Assembly (NCBI GenBank): GCA_037577475.1
Contig: CM075184.1
Coordinates: forward strand, 13,352,594-13,416,593
Length of the DNA stretch: 64,000 nucleotides
DNA from: Chaunax sp. Z400
Lineage: Eukaryota > Chordata > Actinopteri > Lophiiformes > Chaunacidae
Direction: 5' to 3'
Position numbers and translations under genes: made by a program. Of this stretch, positions 48,223 to 59,844 are shown piece after piece (positions within the stretch are counted from its first letter, which is position 1; each line of letters begins with the position of its first letter). The notes below the pieces were generated by a model that ran no database searches, was not told where the DNA came from, and worked only from the letters and a program-made list of their open reading frames with translations.

Positions 48223-48638
48223 CTACAGGGTTAAACGAGACAGACAGGGAGCGAGACTGAGCAAACAGACCGGAGGAAAGCCACTGGCATGTACATGTAG
48301 GTCAAACAAACTGGGGCCTCATGTGCAAACACAGATAAATATACCCATGCGTGCTCATACTCCCCCTCACACACATACACACGTTTCATTCACCTGTCAC
48401 TCCCTTTTCTCTTTGTGTTCTTTGTTTTACTTTCTGCATGATTGGCAAAAGAAATACAGCAAGTAAGCATGCACCCATGACACACACACAACCAATATTA
48501 TGACAGACTCTTTGGCTATGCTGTGAGGGGTGTTGAAGCTTCGACAGACTACTGACAAAAGAGTGCTGTGTTTAGTGTCTGTGCAGCGTTCACAGTGTGG
48601 AATGTGGCCGAGCAGCCTGGCCCCAGACGCAGTCTTAC
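48223..48638 (-). other. tle3: tle3 intron
   Basis: 416 nt with CA-rich sequence (48360-48390 and 48480-48492) and no recognised element. Confidence 0.85.
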
Positions 48639-48689
48639 CTCATTGGAAACATCCACCACCAAGTCGTCGCTTTTGTCCCCATCGCTGTC
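48639..48689 (-). CDS. tle3: tle3 exon: CcN domain, CK2-type acidic serine motif
   Basis: 51 nt, 17 codons, phase 0 at both ends: DSDGDKSDDLVVDVSNE. The SDGDKSDD stretch is the acidic casein kinase 2 motif of the CcN domain. It lacks the extra Asn (DDNLVV) that I recall in TLE1 and TLE4, again pointing to TLE3. The acceptor is attccag and the donor GAG then gtaaga. Confidence 0.95.
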
Positions 48690-49055
48690 CTGGAATGAAG
48701 GCGTGACAGGCTTAGTTTACAGGTACACAACTAACGCTGATAAAATCACTGTATAAACCAGCACAAGCCAATCTTTGGACTCTTAAATTAAATCAAAGAC
48801 CACATCAAATGTATGGACTTTATAACCTGTTTTAACTGTGAGTTGAAAAGTTGAATCGAGTTGAGGTAGAAAACGGTTTAGTTTTCCTGCAATGTTTTGT
48901 GTTTGCTTCTAATTAATTTCCATCCTGAAGGGTAACATTTATCAAAAGTGGCCTAATATATATAACTTAATAAAAATATAAGCCCTATAACCCATCAAAA
49001 GTTTGAGAAGAGGGCTACAAAGTTGAAACCAAAAATGAAACCAACAAACACTCAC
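48690..49055 (-). other. tle3: tle3 intron
   Basis: 366 nt between the two CcN exons. AT-rich, nothing else recognised. Confidence 0.85.
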
Positions 49056-49178
49056 ATATCTGCTCATGCTGTCTTTGTCGTCCACTTTGCGCTTCTTGGA
49101 GTCGAGACCATAATCTGAAGAGCTGCGGTGTTTCTCACTCGCTGCCCTCAAGCTGTCTGATGGCGACACCGAGTTATT
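49056..49178 (-). CDS. tle3: tle3 exon: CcN domain with nuclear localisation signal
   Basis: 123 nt, 41 codons, phase 0 at both ends. It begins NNSVSPSDSLRAASEKHR and contains SKKRKVDDKDS, the basic nuclear localisation cluster of the CcN region, before ending MSRY. CcN stands for the CK2 site, cdc2 site and NLS, which are phosphorylated to control activity. The acceptor is ttggcag and the donor TAT then gtgagtg. The NNSVSPS start is the TLE3-type version of this region. Confidence 0.95.
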
Positions 49179-50198
49179 CTGCCAACATCAACAACATGCA
49201 GCCAGACCACATCAGTCTCCAGTTACCTCTGCGTGTGCTACATCTTTAATTATTAGCATTTTCAAAAAGCCATTTGATATACCAAATATTACGAACAGTT
49301 GCATTGTGTAGAACTGCAGTTTCAGCAAGTATTACGCGAGCCCAGTCGATATTGTAAACCTCATCTTGCTCCATCTTACACAATCCTTACATGAGATAGT
49401 GTAACAAATTGTGTGACTCAAATCAATAAACTTCTTTCTCCGGTGCATGACGTAAAAAAAAAAGGGTAAGCCCCGTCACGCCAGTGTATATTCTAAGAAT
49501 GTTTTAGGGCTTAGATGCATTAAGTGACAAACCCACATAAACCAGAAAAGCCAGAAACTACCAAATGGCGGTTTTTAGTCCAGGCATGGCTCTGGAGCCT
49601 TTTCATTTGTCAGAGCAGTGACAATATTGACTGTGAAGCTAAACGCACAATGCTCCAGGACTGATTTGGGATAGAAGGTGCAGAACAGGACAGCTTAGCC
49701 CCGCTGCTACTGCCAAGGCAACGGAGCAAGGAGGAAAGAGATGAGGCAGCTGAGCAAACACACAAAACGCCTTTGGAAGACAAAGGCATTAACTTGCATG
49801 CTAGGTGATACGCAGGGCAGACTGAGTAGAGATGGAGATTAAATGTGAAGTGGGAGAAGATGGCAGCATGGGATTTGATGTATATATACTGTAGAGACAT
49901 ACAAACTGATATCAGATCCTCTTTTAGACCCACACACACCTGGTCAGAGACACACTTGAATATGAATATCAACAATTCAAACCAAACACAGCTTGCAATC
50001 CTGACAGCATTATTCTGTTTTTTTTTTAATCTGTGGCAGACACAAAAATGCAAATGAAAAAAGTGATCAGGATCTCTTACTGTGAAACTGGAGCATCCAC
50101 TTCATTTCAGACTCAAGACTAGTCAGATGGGGGCAGTTTGTGTCTTTGGGCACATAGGCTGTGTCCCCATAGCTGATTTTTGGGGCAGTAGTTATTTT

Positions 50199-51184
50199 TA
50201 GGGTTGCAGCGGTTATCAGTTTCACAGTATAAAATTTGATGGTTATCACACTATGAATATTTGCCTACTACCAGTTTAATAAAAAAAAAAAAGACAAACA
50301 GAATCCCTGCTACTCCTCAACTGCCTGTCAGACAGCGCGGGGGGAACCACTGACACACACCACAGCAAAGGAAACGTCAGAGAGAAGCGAGACGGATATC
50401 ACTGAATCTCCGCCCCCCAAAAAGAAAGTAAAATCAGTGACATGGGACAACTGTGGATATCCGGGAAAAACAACAACGAGTAGCCCTGGAGGACAGATAC
50501 CCAGTTTGTAAGAAATGTGATCACAAAGTGTCTCAAAAGGAGGAAATACGACCAACTAGTTCTCCCGTCTTCATGAGCATCATCCCTCTGCGTAGATAAA
50601 GTATGTGTTCCATTCACGACTTCAACCCCTAACAAAGAAACGTGTTCAAACAAAGAACATTTATACGACTCGGGGAACTAAAACGACCATAATCGGTCCA
50701 TTCATTTTCTACTGAAACTATGGAGAAACAGCCACAGGGTGAGATACACACAGACACAAGTATCTGACAACTTAATCCACAACATTATGAGCCTGTAAGC
50801 AGTGAAAACAAATAGTTCATTTTTATGTGCATGACCTGCCCATAATATTACATTTTAGGGCTCATTTTTAAAAAATCCTGGAGTTTCCATCAAAATGTTG
50901 ATCATTAAATGTGCTATTGTACTAATTTCCCTAATCCCAGCAGCAGCGTCCCCCTGTCTGTCCATTCAACGAGCTGCCCCTCAACTTAAATCCTCCTTTA
51001 CATGAAGTGCATTTTTTAAAGATCTGTTACCTTTTTCCTCTTACTCTCAGCTTTATTATTTCATTTATTTTCAAAAGGGGGGCTTTGTATTGTCATTTTA
51101 AATACAACGACAATACAACATTAGTGAAATACCGTACACCACGATACCGGAATACCGTGATAATCTTATACCATTGCAAACCTA
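50199..51184 (+). mobile_element. decayed hAT-like DNA transposon with BED-finger relic
   Basis: The ends form imperfect inverted repeats: TAGGGTTGCAGCGGTTATCA on the left, and on the right the complement of TAGGTTTGCAATGGTATAAG. Inside, around 50430-50590 on the plus strand, a broken frame reads KSVTWDNCGYPGK, then stops, then KGGNTTN and FSRLHEHHP. This is the shape of the BED zinc finger at the start of hAT transposases. The rest of the transposase is missing, so the copy is dead. No convincing 8-bp target duplication was seen. Confidence 0.6.
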
Positions 51185-52460
51185 GTCAGGGTAAGTGTCC
51201 AGGAAATGAATGAAAGTCTAACTGTGCATGTGTCTGAGTGGCCACAGATACAATGACACACTGCGGCAGACAAAATGGCAGAAAATGAGAGCAGAGTTCA
51301 TGATAATCAATGATAATAATAAAAAAGAGGAAGGAAATAAAAAGGCCATTGAGGGAACCTGGTCAATAGTGCAAAGACACAGAGAGCGTGTTGCCAGCAG
51401 AAAGAAGAGCTATGAAAGAGGCAGAGCGAGAGGAAAATGACAAAAAGAGAGGAAGAAAGACAAGAGAGCAAAACAGGAAAGGAACTTGGCAAGCAATGAG
51501 AGCATAGCAGTGTGGCAATGAGTTCTCCCCACCAGTGGGAATGCCCAGGCAGGCTGGCACTCTCTCAGAATCTGCAAACAGGGTTTTTTGTTGTCTGAGC
51601 ACTGGTGTGTGGGGGAGCACTGCCAAACAGGCTGACAGGCAAGGAGGGAGGGAGAGGCGGAGGGGTGAAGACGAACGAACCCTGAGGCCAGCCCACACTG
51701 TCAAGCATCTTAACAAATCCCTGCCTTCATCAGAAACACAAAGATAGAGTGAAAGAGGGAGGCGGTGGAAGGAAGATGTCTAACTCTTTGGACAGGAAGA
51801 GCTGCAGAGAGGTAAAAGCCCGTTAAACCGATTTTAAAAAGACCTGTGCTGAGAGAGTGACAATAAAAAAAAAAAAAAGACATGGTGGTTGGGCAGTTAA
51901 ACACACTTCAGCCACCACCAGCAAACCCAGGAGCATTCTGCTATTTCCACATCCCTCCTTCCCAGGTCAAAACATAGACATTTGTTCAGCTACTGTTGTG
52001 GAAAAGAAATCCACTCGGGTTGGGTGTGAAGAGCTGCTGTCTGACAGACAAAAGTCTCTTAAAGCATTAATGCCTGTCTGTGTATCTGAGCCTGTGACTT
52101 TTAAAGGATTGCTGAGACTCAATAACCCTGCACTTGCCTCCAACCCTGGTATCAGATGACCTGAGACAACAAGACAGGAAGACTCTGCATGTGTGTGTGC
52201 ACACGGGAGATGGGGGGGGGGGATCAGGTAAGGTAGTACTGGCAGCTGCTTGTCACCATACGAGATGGAGGAAGAGCGTGTATTCCCTTCAGACATGAGT
52301 GGACTCATTGAGGATGGTCAGTCAATGGGAACTCAATCTGGATGAGCAAATCCAACAGAGCATTACGCCCCAGCTAACTGTGAGCTTTAAGGCAGTGCAA
52401 TAAGCAAGGGCTTTAACATGAGAAGGAAAAGAGAGCGAGACGGTGAGAGACAGGAGTAAA

Positions 52461-52811
52461 GCCCCCTTTTCCACTGCTTAGTACCAGCTTTTTCTGCATT
52501 TCCAATAGGTAAAAAGTACCTGTTACTACTTTATTAGTACCTGCTCTGCTGCGGTTCCAAGCGAGCCGAGCAATGCTAAAAGGTCACGTGAAACGCTGCA
52601 GACCACTGATTGGTCGATGCCCGGCAGACACAGAGTACATGCACAGCACAGATCAATGGCCGTCACACTCAAACAGCGAAGCTACTTTAGCGACCGTAAC
52701 TTTTATTTATTGCAGCCGCAATATTGAGGGGGTGCAGACGTTCCTGTCTTAGACAGCTGATGAGAGGATCACGAGCTGAGTAGAGCTGGTACTACGCAGT
52801 GGAGAAGTGCC
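52461..52811. mobile_element. hAT-like MITE with inverted ends
   Basis: The left end reads TTCCACTGCTTAGTACCAGCT, and the right end is its near complement (AGCTGGTACTACGCAGTGGA). The element is about 350 bp with no coding sequence. Elements with ends reading TTTTCCACTGC...GTACCAGCTC are familiar from fish genomes; that family link is from memory. No clear target duplication was found. Confidence 0.6.
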
Positions 52812-53262
52812 ATAAAATGAGTAAGAAGAAGAAGAAACAGCAGAAAATAAAAGGCATATGCAAAATAAACGGATATAGGCAGATAAAATTAAAGGAAAAG
52901 GAGTCAGGTGTTCGACACATGTGACAATAAATCCTCTAAAACGGTGAGGGAAGCAGAGAAAGACAGCCAAAGTCGCTTTTAATTGTGCTGAAATTAAAGG
53001 AGGTATGTGACTCCTAATCCTTGCCCAGTGATTGGATTCATTTTCCACCTGGATTAGGTGGCACTGGCTTATTTGGCCAGACTTCATTATTTGATTTCAG
53101 TCAACCCCCAGAGCACAAAAGTGTGTGTGTTCTTACACAGAGAGCATGAATTTCTATCAAACAGTGGGCTTAAATCTTTGTAAAGTACACCTAATCACCA
53201 AACACAGTGAGCCAGAGACCGACAAAGTCAAGAGACACGTAGGAGATGGAGAGTCAACTTAC

Positions 53263-53279
53263 CGTGCTCGACTCGCGTT
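53263..53279 (-). CDS. tle3: tle3 17-nt microexon (ERESST)
   Basis: 17 nt: two bases that complete a Glu codon plus five codons, giving RESST after the split Glu. It joins ...LEHR to NNSVSPS, matching RERESSANNS of human TLE3 almost exactly. The acceptor (ctgaaag) and donor (ACG then gtaagt) are intact. It is too short for ordinary ORF detection and was found by phase matching. The flanking introns are 845 and 4084 nt. Confidence 0.9.
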
Positions 53280-54124
53280 CTTTCAGAGGAATGGCCAGAG
53301 GCGAGTGAAAAGATGAGGGGCCAGGAGAGACAAAAGCAAAACACAAATTAGTATGGATGCCACCAATCAGATAACAGTAATAACATTATCAGTGAGCTAA
53401 AAGATTTATCTCATGAATGCAACTCGGCTCGATTACTTTCTGCAACTTTCTGAAATTAACTTTTAAAAAGTGCTAATTTTCTGCAACAGCTTTATTACTT
53501 CTTAAAAAATATATTATTTACTGATGCTTCATAAATCGGTGATGAGCCATTACTGCAGACAAATATGTCTTTATGTTGTGAGGGATCTGGCTAGTGTTCA
53601 TCCTCTTTTCAGCAGGACACTGGCTTTATCTTTTTAAAATCTTTAGTTGGCCAGACAAACTGTCCAATGGACTCTTTAATTCTGGAAAAAAAAGACTGAG
53701 GGACATCTGAACCAGATCTATTTAACTATTTTTTACATTTACAGCTATAGAGACTTGGTGAATTACTAGAAAGAAACGTTAATCGATGATGTAATTCTTA
53801 TAATTACGATCGACTTATGAACCTCTCCATTTGGCTCATTAGTGATAAACTCATTACCTTTAATGACTTTTTTTTTGCCTGCTCTTAGAACAAGCCTATC
53901 CTCTACAGTAGCAGCATTGTTCAAACTTCTACTAACTCTTTCTTTCCTGTTTCCTAATTTGAGTATAAACTACACTTTTGCTTTTGCACATAAATATTTA
54001 GATGTAAAAATCATACAGTAACTTGTTTCCATGATAAATGGCTGGTAAAACCAGTTCCTTGCAGGTACAATCAGCCGGGGGCACTAAACGCTGCAGGAGG
54101 TGTACGGCAGGCTGTGCTCCTCAC
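53280..54124 (-). other. tle3: tle3 intron
   Basis: 845 nt between the GP exon and the 17-nt microexon. AT-rich, with no recognised repeat or extra exon. Confidence 0.8.
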
Positions 54125-54329
54125 CTCTGTGCTCCAGGTCGTGGTGGTTCTTCTCATCCTTTACAGGCAGGTGGGCTTGGCTTCCGAGAGCACCCAGGGC
54201 CAGCAGGCCGGATCCAGCGCCTGACACAGGAGGGATGCCGGGTGGCTGAAGACCTGAAGGGTGTGGGGGCAACTGGACCGGGGGGCCGTGGGCCGCATGA
54301 GAGAGATGCTGAGCCTGCAGCTGCTGCTG
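54125..54329 (-). CDS. tle3: tle3 exon: GP domain
   Basis: 205 nt: 68 codons plus one base. It begins QQQLQAQHLSHAAHGPP and continues through QLPPHPSGLQPPGIPP, GLLALGALGSQAHL and KDEKNHHDLEHR. This is the glycine/proline-rich GP domain, linked in the family to histone deacetylase recruitment and nuclear targeting. The acceptor is tttacag and the donor AGA G then gtgagg. The last base joins the next exon to make GAA (Glu). The exon is clearly GC-richer than the surrounding intron. Confidence 0.95.
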
Positions 54330-55819
54330 CTGTAAACAAATGCAGAGAGACGAGACGAGACAGAGGACAAGTGGGTCGGCTGGGAAGAGAGTCCATGAAT
54401 GACCACATTCTACTCATGATATGATTTAGAGCTGGCTTTGACAGCATTTAGTTCAAGGCCAAACCGTTTAAGCATAATAGCAGCCTGACAGTGACTGCCA
54501 ACATGCTGATCCAGCTCATTCACTGTCTGCAAAACAGATTCTGTTCATAGCTGTGGATGTACAGTATGAATCATTTCCAAAACATTTCTGTGGTATAATT
54601 ATTACCGTGCTATTATTACTTTGTGTTTGGCTGTGCATTATTATCCCAACAAAGATCTATTGTATCATCACGAGTAAGCGATATGACATTTCATCAACTT
54701 CAAACATTCTAGCTGATTCATACTAAACTAATTTTTTAAGAATAAGATGGCTGTTTTCATCTTTAAAGTTTGTTTTTTTAATTAATTAATCAAATAATTG
54801 TTCAGTCTGTAAAATGGCCATCACTGCTCTCCAGAAGCCAAACACAAAACGATCTCGTTTGAGAAGTAGTAGCCTAAGAGGATTTGACATTGAACAAAAA
54901 GAGCTGTCAGCTGACCAACACTTTCAGGACAAAGTTGATGGAATCGGCTCTATGAAAAACCTTTGCACATGAGTGAACGACGATGTTTTTATGTTTACAT
55001 TACAGACCTGGTGCTCTTTTCATATCACGCTCTTCACAACACTGCTACACTTCACATTGTTACTTTACAAATTGCTTTTCATTTCTCATCTGTGGTGTGA
55101 GATCATTATGTGACAACTACGTTCAACATCTTTCCTCCACTCAGATATGGTTACACATTTGTGTCCGCCCCAACCACTGCGCTTCAAATCACAGCCGAGA
55201 CAGTTACGAATCAATAGGCCTGCACTTGAAAACCTCAAAACCTTTCAACATTCTGGAAAACCAAGCAAGCATTCCCACTCCTCCAGCAAAACGCTGTAAA
55301 GCCCAGATACAGTGGAGAACACGCACCTCCCAAGAGGACAGAGATGTTTGTGTGAGAGGCAGCCAGCAGTGAGTAGATAGACAGGAGTTAAATAGCCACA
55401 CAGGCAAGAGGGAAGCAAGTGCTTTAAAACAAGGTTAAATAACGCTTAGCACATCCATCAACTGCCTCTCCAAAAAAGAAAAAAAAAAGAAATGACTGCT
55501 ATTCTGCTTGCTAGATGGAACTTCAATAACCTCATTCATACATTCATTAACCAAACTAGACGAGGGTATATCTAGTGGCTTACCACATTTAAAGGTTTGT
55601 TTAACATTATTCAGTCAGATCATTATGTCGAGCTGGACCTGAAATCCTACAATGGATATCAAGAACTGAGGGCCGAAATTGTTAATCGATATTGTACTGG
55701 TGTGCTGAGCAGCCCATTTGTTGTGAAGCGAAAGAGAGCAAAAAAAAAGAAAGGGGCGGCCAGAACAAGAAAGTGAGGGAGCAGCCGAATCAGGAAATAA
55801 CAAGAGAATGAAAGAGAGA

Positions 55820-56040
55820 GGGATTGAGGCAGGGATGTCCCTATTGTGTGTGCCTAATGAGGAAAAGCGTGCTGGGATCATTATCAAGAAGCCTCATTAA
55901 CGAGCTGTGGCTGAGGAGAGGAGCGAGGGGAGACAGGAGAGAAAAAGAGGGAAAAGATTCCGAAAATAAATTGCTTCCAATTCAATATTCATGGATAAAG
56001 AGTTGGCTTCCTTTCACACTTATCTTTTTTCATTATGTGT
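55820..56040. promoter_or_regulatory. candidate conserved non-coding element in tle3 intron
   Basis: Two complex blocks flank a purine-rich stretch. One contains GTGCCTAATGAGG and CCTCATTAACGAGCTG; the other contains AATAAATTGCTTCC and CAATATTCATGGATAAAG. The paired ATTA cores and lack of repeats suggest constraint. No homology search was possible. Confidence 0.25.
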
Positions 56041-56551
56041 AAATGCCGCTGCAGCCCAGGCAACTTCTATAGGAAACAGGCAATTAAAGTTAACTAGGCG
56101 AAGCTGACTCCCTGCAGAACAGTACTGTCAGGTGGAACAAGCGTCAACAGCACCAGCACAAACCAGCTGGCAGACTGGCTTATTAAGTCTGGCAATGATC
56201 GCCACATTACCTACTTATTCTACACTTTACAACAGTGTCTGCAGCTTGTCATATTTCATACAGTTGTCTCGACAAAGATTAGAAGGAAAAAAAAAACCCT
56301 GCTGTGTTGAAAACAGACCTGATTAGTTTCACTATTAGGAGAAGGACTGAGACACAAGAAATGTTTTTGAGTTCAGAAGTCGTGCTGTCAAATCTGACAC
56401 CTGAATGTGAAGCAGACAAAGGACAAAAATATCCAAACACACTCAAATCATGCTTTGTCCAAAAGGCATCATCTCCCTGCACAAAGACACGTGTTAGGCT
56501 GCCAGGAAACAGTTCAGAACACTATGTTTGGTAACTTCCCAGAACACTGAC

Positions 56552-56590
56552 CATGAAAGTTGGGTAGACACTATGAGGCGGCTGCTGCTG
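56552..56590 (-). CDS. tle3: candidate tle3 alternative microexon (QQQPPHSVYPTFM)
   Basis: 39 nt inside the 5.4-kb intron between the AIIG and QQQLQAQ exons. It is preceded by a pyrimidine-containing tract ending in ctag and followed by gtcagtg. The 13 codons read QQQPPHSVYPTFM with no stop and phase 0 at both ends, so inclusion would not disturb the frame. The composition (Q, P, S, Y) suits the GP linker. It opens with three CAG codons, as the next constitutive exon does. I do not firmly recall this insert from a known isoform, so transcript support is needed. Confidence 0.5.
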
Positions 56591-58227
56591 CTAGGTCAAA
56601 GGAGAAATAAAGAGGAGAGGTTCAGCCAGAAATGGTACAATTAACAAGCAAGACAAGGAAAACGACAACAAAGTCTGCATGTAGTGATTATATTCATTAT
56701 CAATTTATCTGCAGATTATTTTCATAATTGATCAATTGAATTAATGCTTTGGAAAATTGGGATGGATTCTAGAGTGATTGTCGTTTTGTCAAATCAACAC
56801 TTCAAAACCCCAAAATATTCAGTTTACTATCAACAAAAGTAAAATGAAGCATTGGATGTTCACATTTCAGTGGTTGAATGCAGGGATTTTTTTAGAAATC
56901 TTTTATCAATAGTTGCTGATTCATTTTTAGTCAACAAAAACCAGTATTGATTAATCCATGAATCTATTCTACAATTAGAAGATAATACTAACCTTGATCG
57001 ATTAGATATTGCATCTAATAATAAAGCTGGTACAGACTAATGTCTTATTTTTAAACATCAACTAAAAATGAAATGTTCATCTATGCAGGAATTTAAAAAA
57101 AAAGAAGGTCTATGCATCATCATCCTGAAACAGACAAACCCCAGACATAAAATGTTGATCATAAAATATGTGTCCATGTGTCAGTGTGAACACATGATCT
57201 AAAAAAGTAAATCTAAAAAACACTTTGCACAGGGGAGGCAACTGTTAGCAGATGATTGATGTCAAACATAACACCAGACAGTGTTCGTTGTGTGTTCCAC
57301 TGATTAGCATTTACATAAGGGTTGATGATAAGCACCACCTGTAACTGACTTGTTAACCATTATCTACAGTACAGTCTTTCCCTGTGTAGAAATCATGGAA
57401 ATGATGGTAGAACATGGAAATGAGAGGGCGTCTCTGACAAATGTCAAATCAGACCCAATCATGTGTCACCTTTAGCCAAAACTCATGCAAAACATCGTGT
57501 GGGACAGAGGGGGCTAGTTTGCATCTTAGCTTCCCTCAGTACAGTTCAGTTCACTTGAGTTATAGATGTTTTTGTAAGGTTTGTAAGGTGTGTTAACACT
57601 CACAAAAAGCATCATGGGACTAACTAGTAGTGGACTAGTTAGTGGAGAATTTCCCAGCATTGTCTCATGTCTGCTCCTTTTTATAGGTTTTCACATGTCC
57701 TGATGTCAGTTTCACTGACCTTTGTTACTTAGCTTTAGAGAAATTATGACATATTTGTAAAACATTTGTTATTTAAAATAAAAAATTTGAAATGAGGGTT
57801 TTAACTTGTTTTTCCATTTACAATTCCAAATTAATCAATTACTCATCAAATCAATTGCATCAGAAAATCGTGTTGCCTGCAGCTCAGGGGAGAGGGTGAG
57901 ATTGATTATTTGGGGGGATTTAATATAATATATATACAGTATATACAGTATATTGCATCATATACAGACATTCAGCAGGATCATGTGTGTATTTGTCTGG
58001 TTTTGTGTGTCTAGTCTCTAACCTGTTTTTTTTCTGATCTAACTGCTGTAGGAAGAAATATGAACAACATGATGTATGCATCATCATATGCCAGAGCCAG
58101 ATGCTTTCTGGATATCATTTTAATGACGGGACTCCACAGCAGCTCCACCTCACTCACACTGTGGGGACATGGAGATTGATCACCTGCCCATGTCCTCACC
58201 CCAGTAATTAAAGCTGTTTTTTTCCCC

Positions 58228-58331
<104 letters not shown>

Positions 58332-59739
58332 CCCTGCCCTTCCTTAATGAAGGCAGGGTCACTCCTGTTGTGGACAGTCTCAATGAGATGGTTGGGAGGG
58401 AAAAAAAGAAAAGGAAATAGGAAGTAATTACCTTGAAAACTGGGGGTTGTGCTCCTGGCTCATTTACTTTAATAGAATTTCGATATCTGCCTCTCATTTG
58501 GCTTGACCCCCTACCACGGGGGCTTGCTAACCACTGACTAACCACTGCTACACTGGCCTTATCAAAAGGGTCAGTAATCCATTTGGGTCCAAGCTGGCTA
58601 TTTAAAACCAGCTAGGCTTATAGTAGTTTCATCAAATTAGATGAAAGACCAAATCAGTAAAAAGCAAATGTGGAGAGAGTTGAATGTGTTTGTGTTTCAG
58701 GTTGTGGCTGCAAATAAAAGGTTAATTATTGATTTTTGAGGTACAATCCTTTCCTCTACTGAAGTTGTTAAGCTAAAAGTTAACTGAAAACCTAATGACA
58801 AATACAGCAATGCTGGAACAGACATAACGCAGCATATACACCATATTAATTAGACAGTAATCACAAGCAGCCAAGTGGGAAAATAATGTTTTATAACATA
58901 TTATAGACTAAATTTTTCATTAAACAATCAAAAAAAAAAGAATTGGCAGATGAATCAATGAAAATAATTATTATTTGCAACCATACCAACAGTAAAAGTA
59001 GCAAACATATGCCATTTATAGAGTGACTACAAGGCTGGGAGAGTGTGAACACTCCTAAGTCAGAATAACAGGTGTTTCAATCACTATGCTCGTCCCAAAC
59101 TGACCGCTCTAAATCCTCCGATTATTGGGTCAGAGGTCTGGGTAAGCTTGTTGGCTGGAACCTTTTATCTAATTAAAGTGCAACCAAAGTGAAATCTGAG
59201 AAACACTATGATCTGTTCTCAGCCTGGACTGTGTTACTGTATATCAGATGTTCTGCGTCTCGGTCTGAAAGGAGAAAATCGGAGCAGAACCGCCGGGGAA
59301 CTGCACTCTGTGTGCTGACAGGTCACGGTTAACCAACAATCAGAGAAATTAAAGCAGTGTACACCATGCTGACAGCACATTGCAAACAAATTGTGAACTA
59401 AAATAAAAACATGATAAACTACAGAAGACAGGGGCAAGTCTGCAGAAGTGGAGAGGACATGGCATTGCTAATGTATAACATGGTAGCAGATTAAATACAC
59501 TAAACTACCTTAAGTCTTTTTTCACCCCTATTTTCTGTCTAAATCCTGAATCTTTCTCAAGTTATCCTCGACATAAAACACTTCAGCTGAAGCAAACGAA
59601 GGAGAAATAAACCTGTAAGCATGATGCAGTATATTTAAATAGCCTATACGTCTGGGATTTTGAGTGCCGATCCTCCACCTACATGCAGTTTTGCCCCTGT
59701 CTGCAGGTCAAATAAAGGAAGAAAAGGGGGTATACACAC

Positions 59740-59769
59740 AGTGAGAGGCAGATTGGGAAGTCCACGTAC
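59740..59769 (-). CDS. tle3: tle3 alternative exon extension (VRGLPNLPLT)
   Basis: If the gtacgt donor is skipped, the frame stays open for 10 more codons, VRGLPNLPLT, up to a second donor (ACT then gtgtgtat). The extension is 30 nt and keeps the frame into the QQQLQAQ exon. I recall the same VRGLPNLPLT insert between AIIG and QQQLQAQ in annotated mammalian TLE3 and TLE4 isoforms. That makes this a conserved alternative 5' splice site rather than chance read-through. Usage in this species cannot be seen from DNA. Confidence 0.8.
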
Positions 59770-59844
59770 CCCGATGATAGCATTCAGCTCAGTCATTGTC
59801 ACCTGTTTGGCTCGCTCAACAGCCTGAGCCACCTGCTGTTGATG
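59770..59844 (-). CDS. tle3: tle3 exon: end of Q domain (short splice form)
   Basis: 75 nt, 25 codons, phase 0 at both ends. It begins HQQQVAQAVERAK and ends TELNAIIG, a near-invariant TLE sequence that closes the Q domain. The acceptor is ccttcag and the donor GGG then gtacgt. A longer form of the same exon, ending at 59740, is listed separately. The exon lies about 1.2 kb downstream of the previous one and 5.4 kb upstream of the next constitutive exon. Confidence 0.95.

Larger units (their letters stand above)
49179..53262 (-). other. tle3: tle3 intron with transposon insertions
   Basis: 4.1 kb holding a decayed hAT-like element (50199-51184), a second terminal-inverted-repeat MITE (52461-52811), a purine-rich stretch (51240-51480) and a short poly-A and G run (51866-51878, 52211-52221). 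No extra exon was found. Confidence 0.75.

Noticed and set aside
54038..54424. Plus-strand frame rich in Gly and Arg over the GP exon
   Set aside because: It is the antisense shadow of the GC-rich tle3 GP exon.
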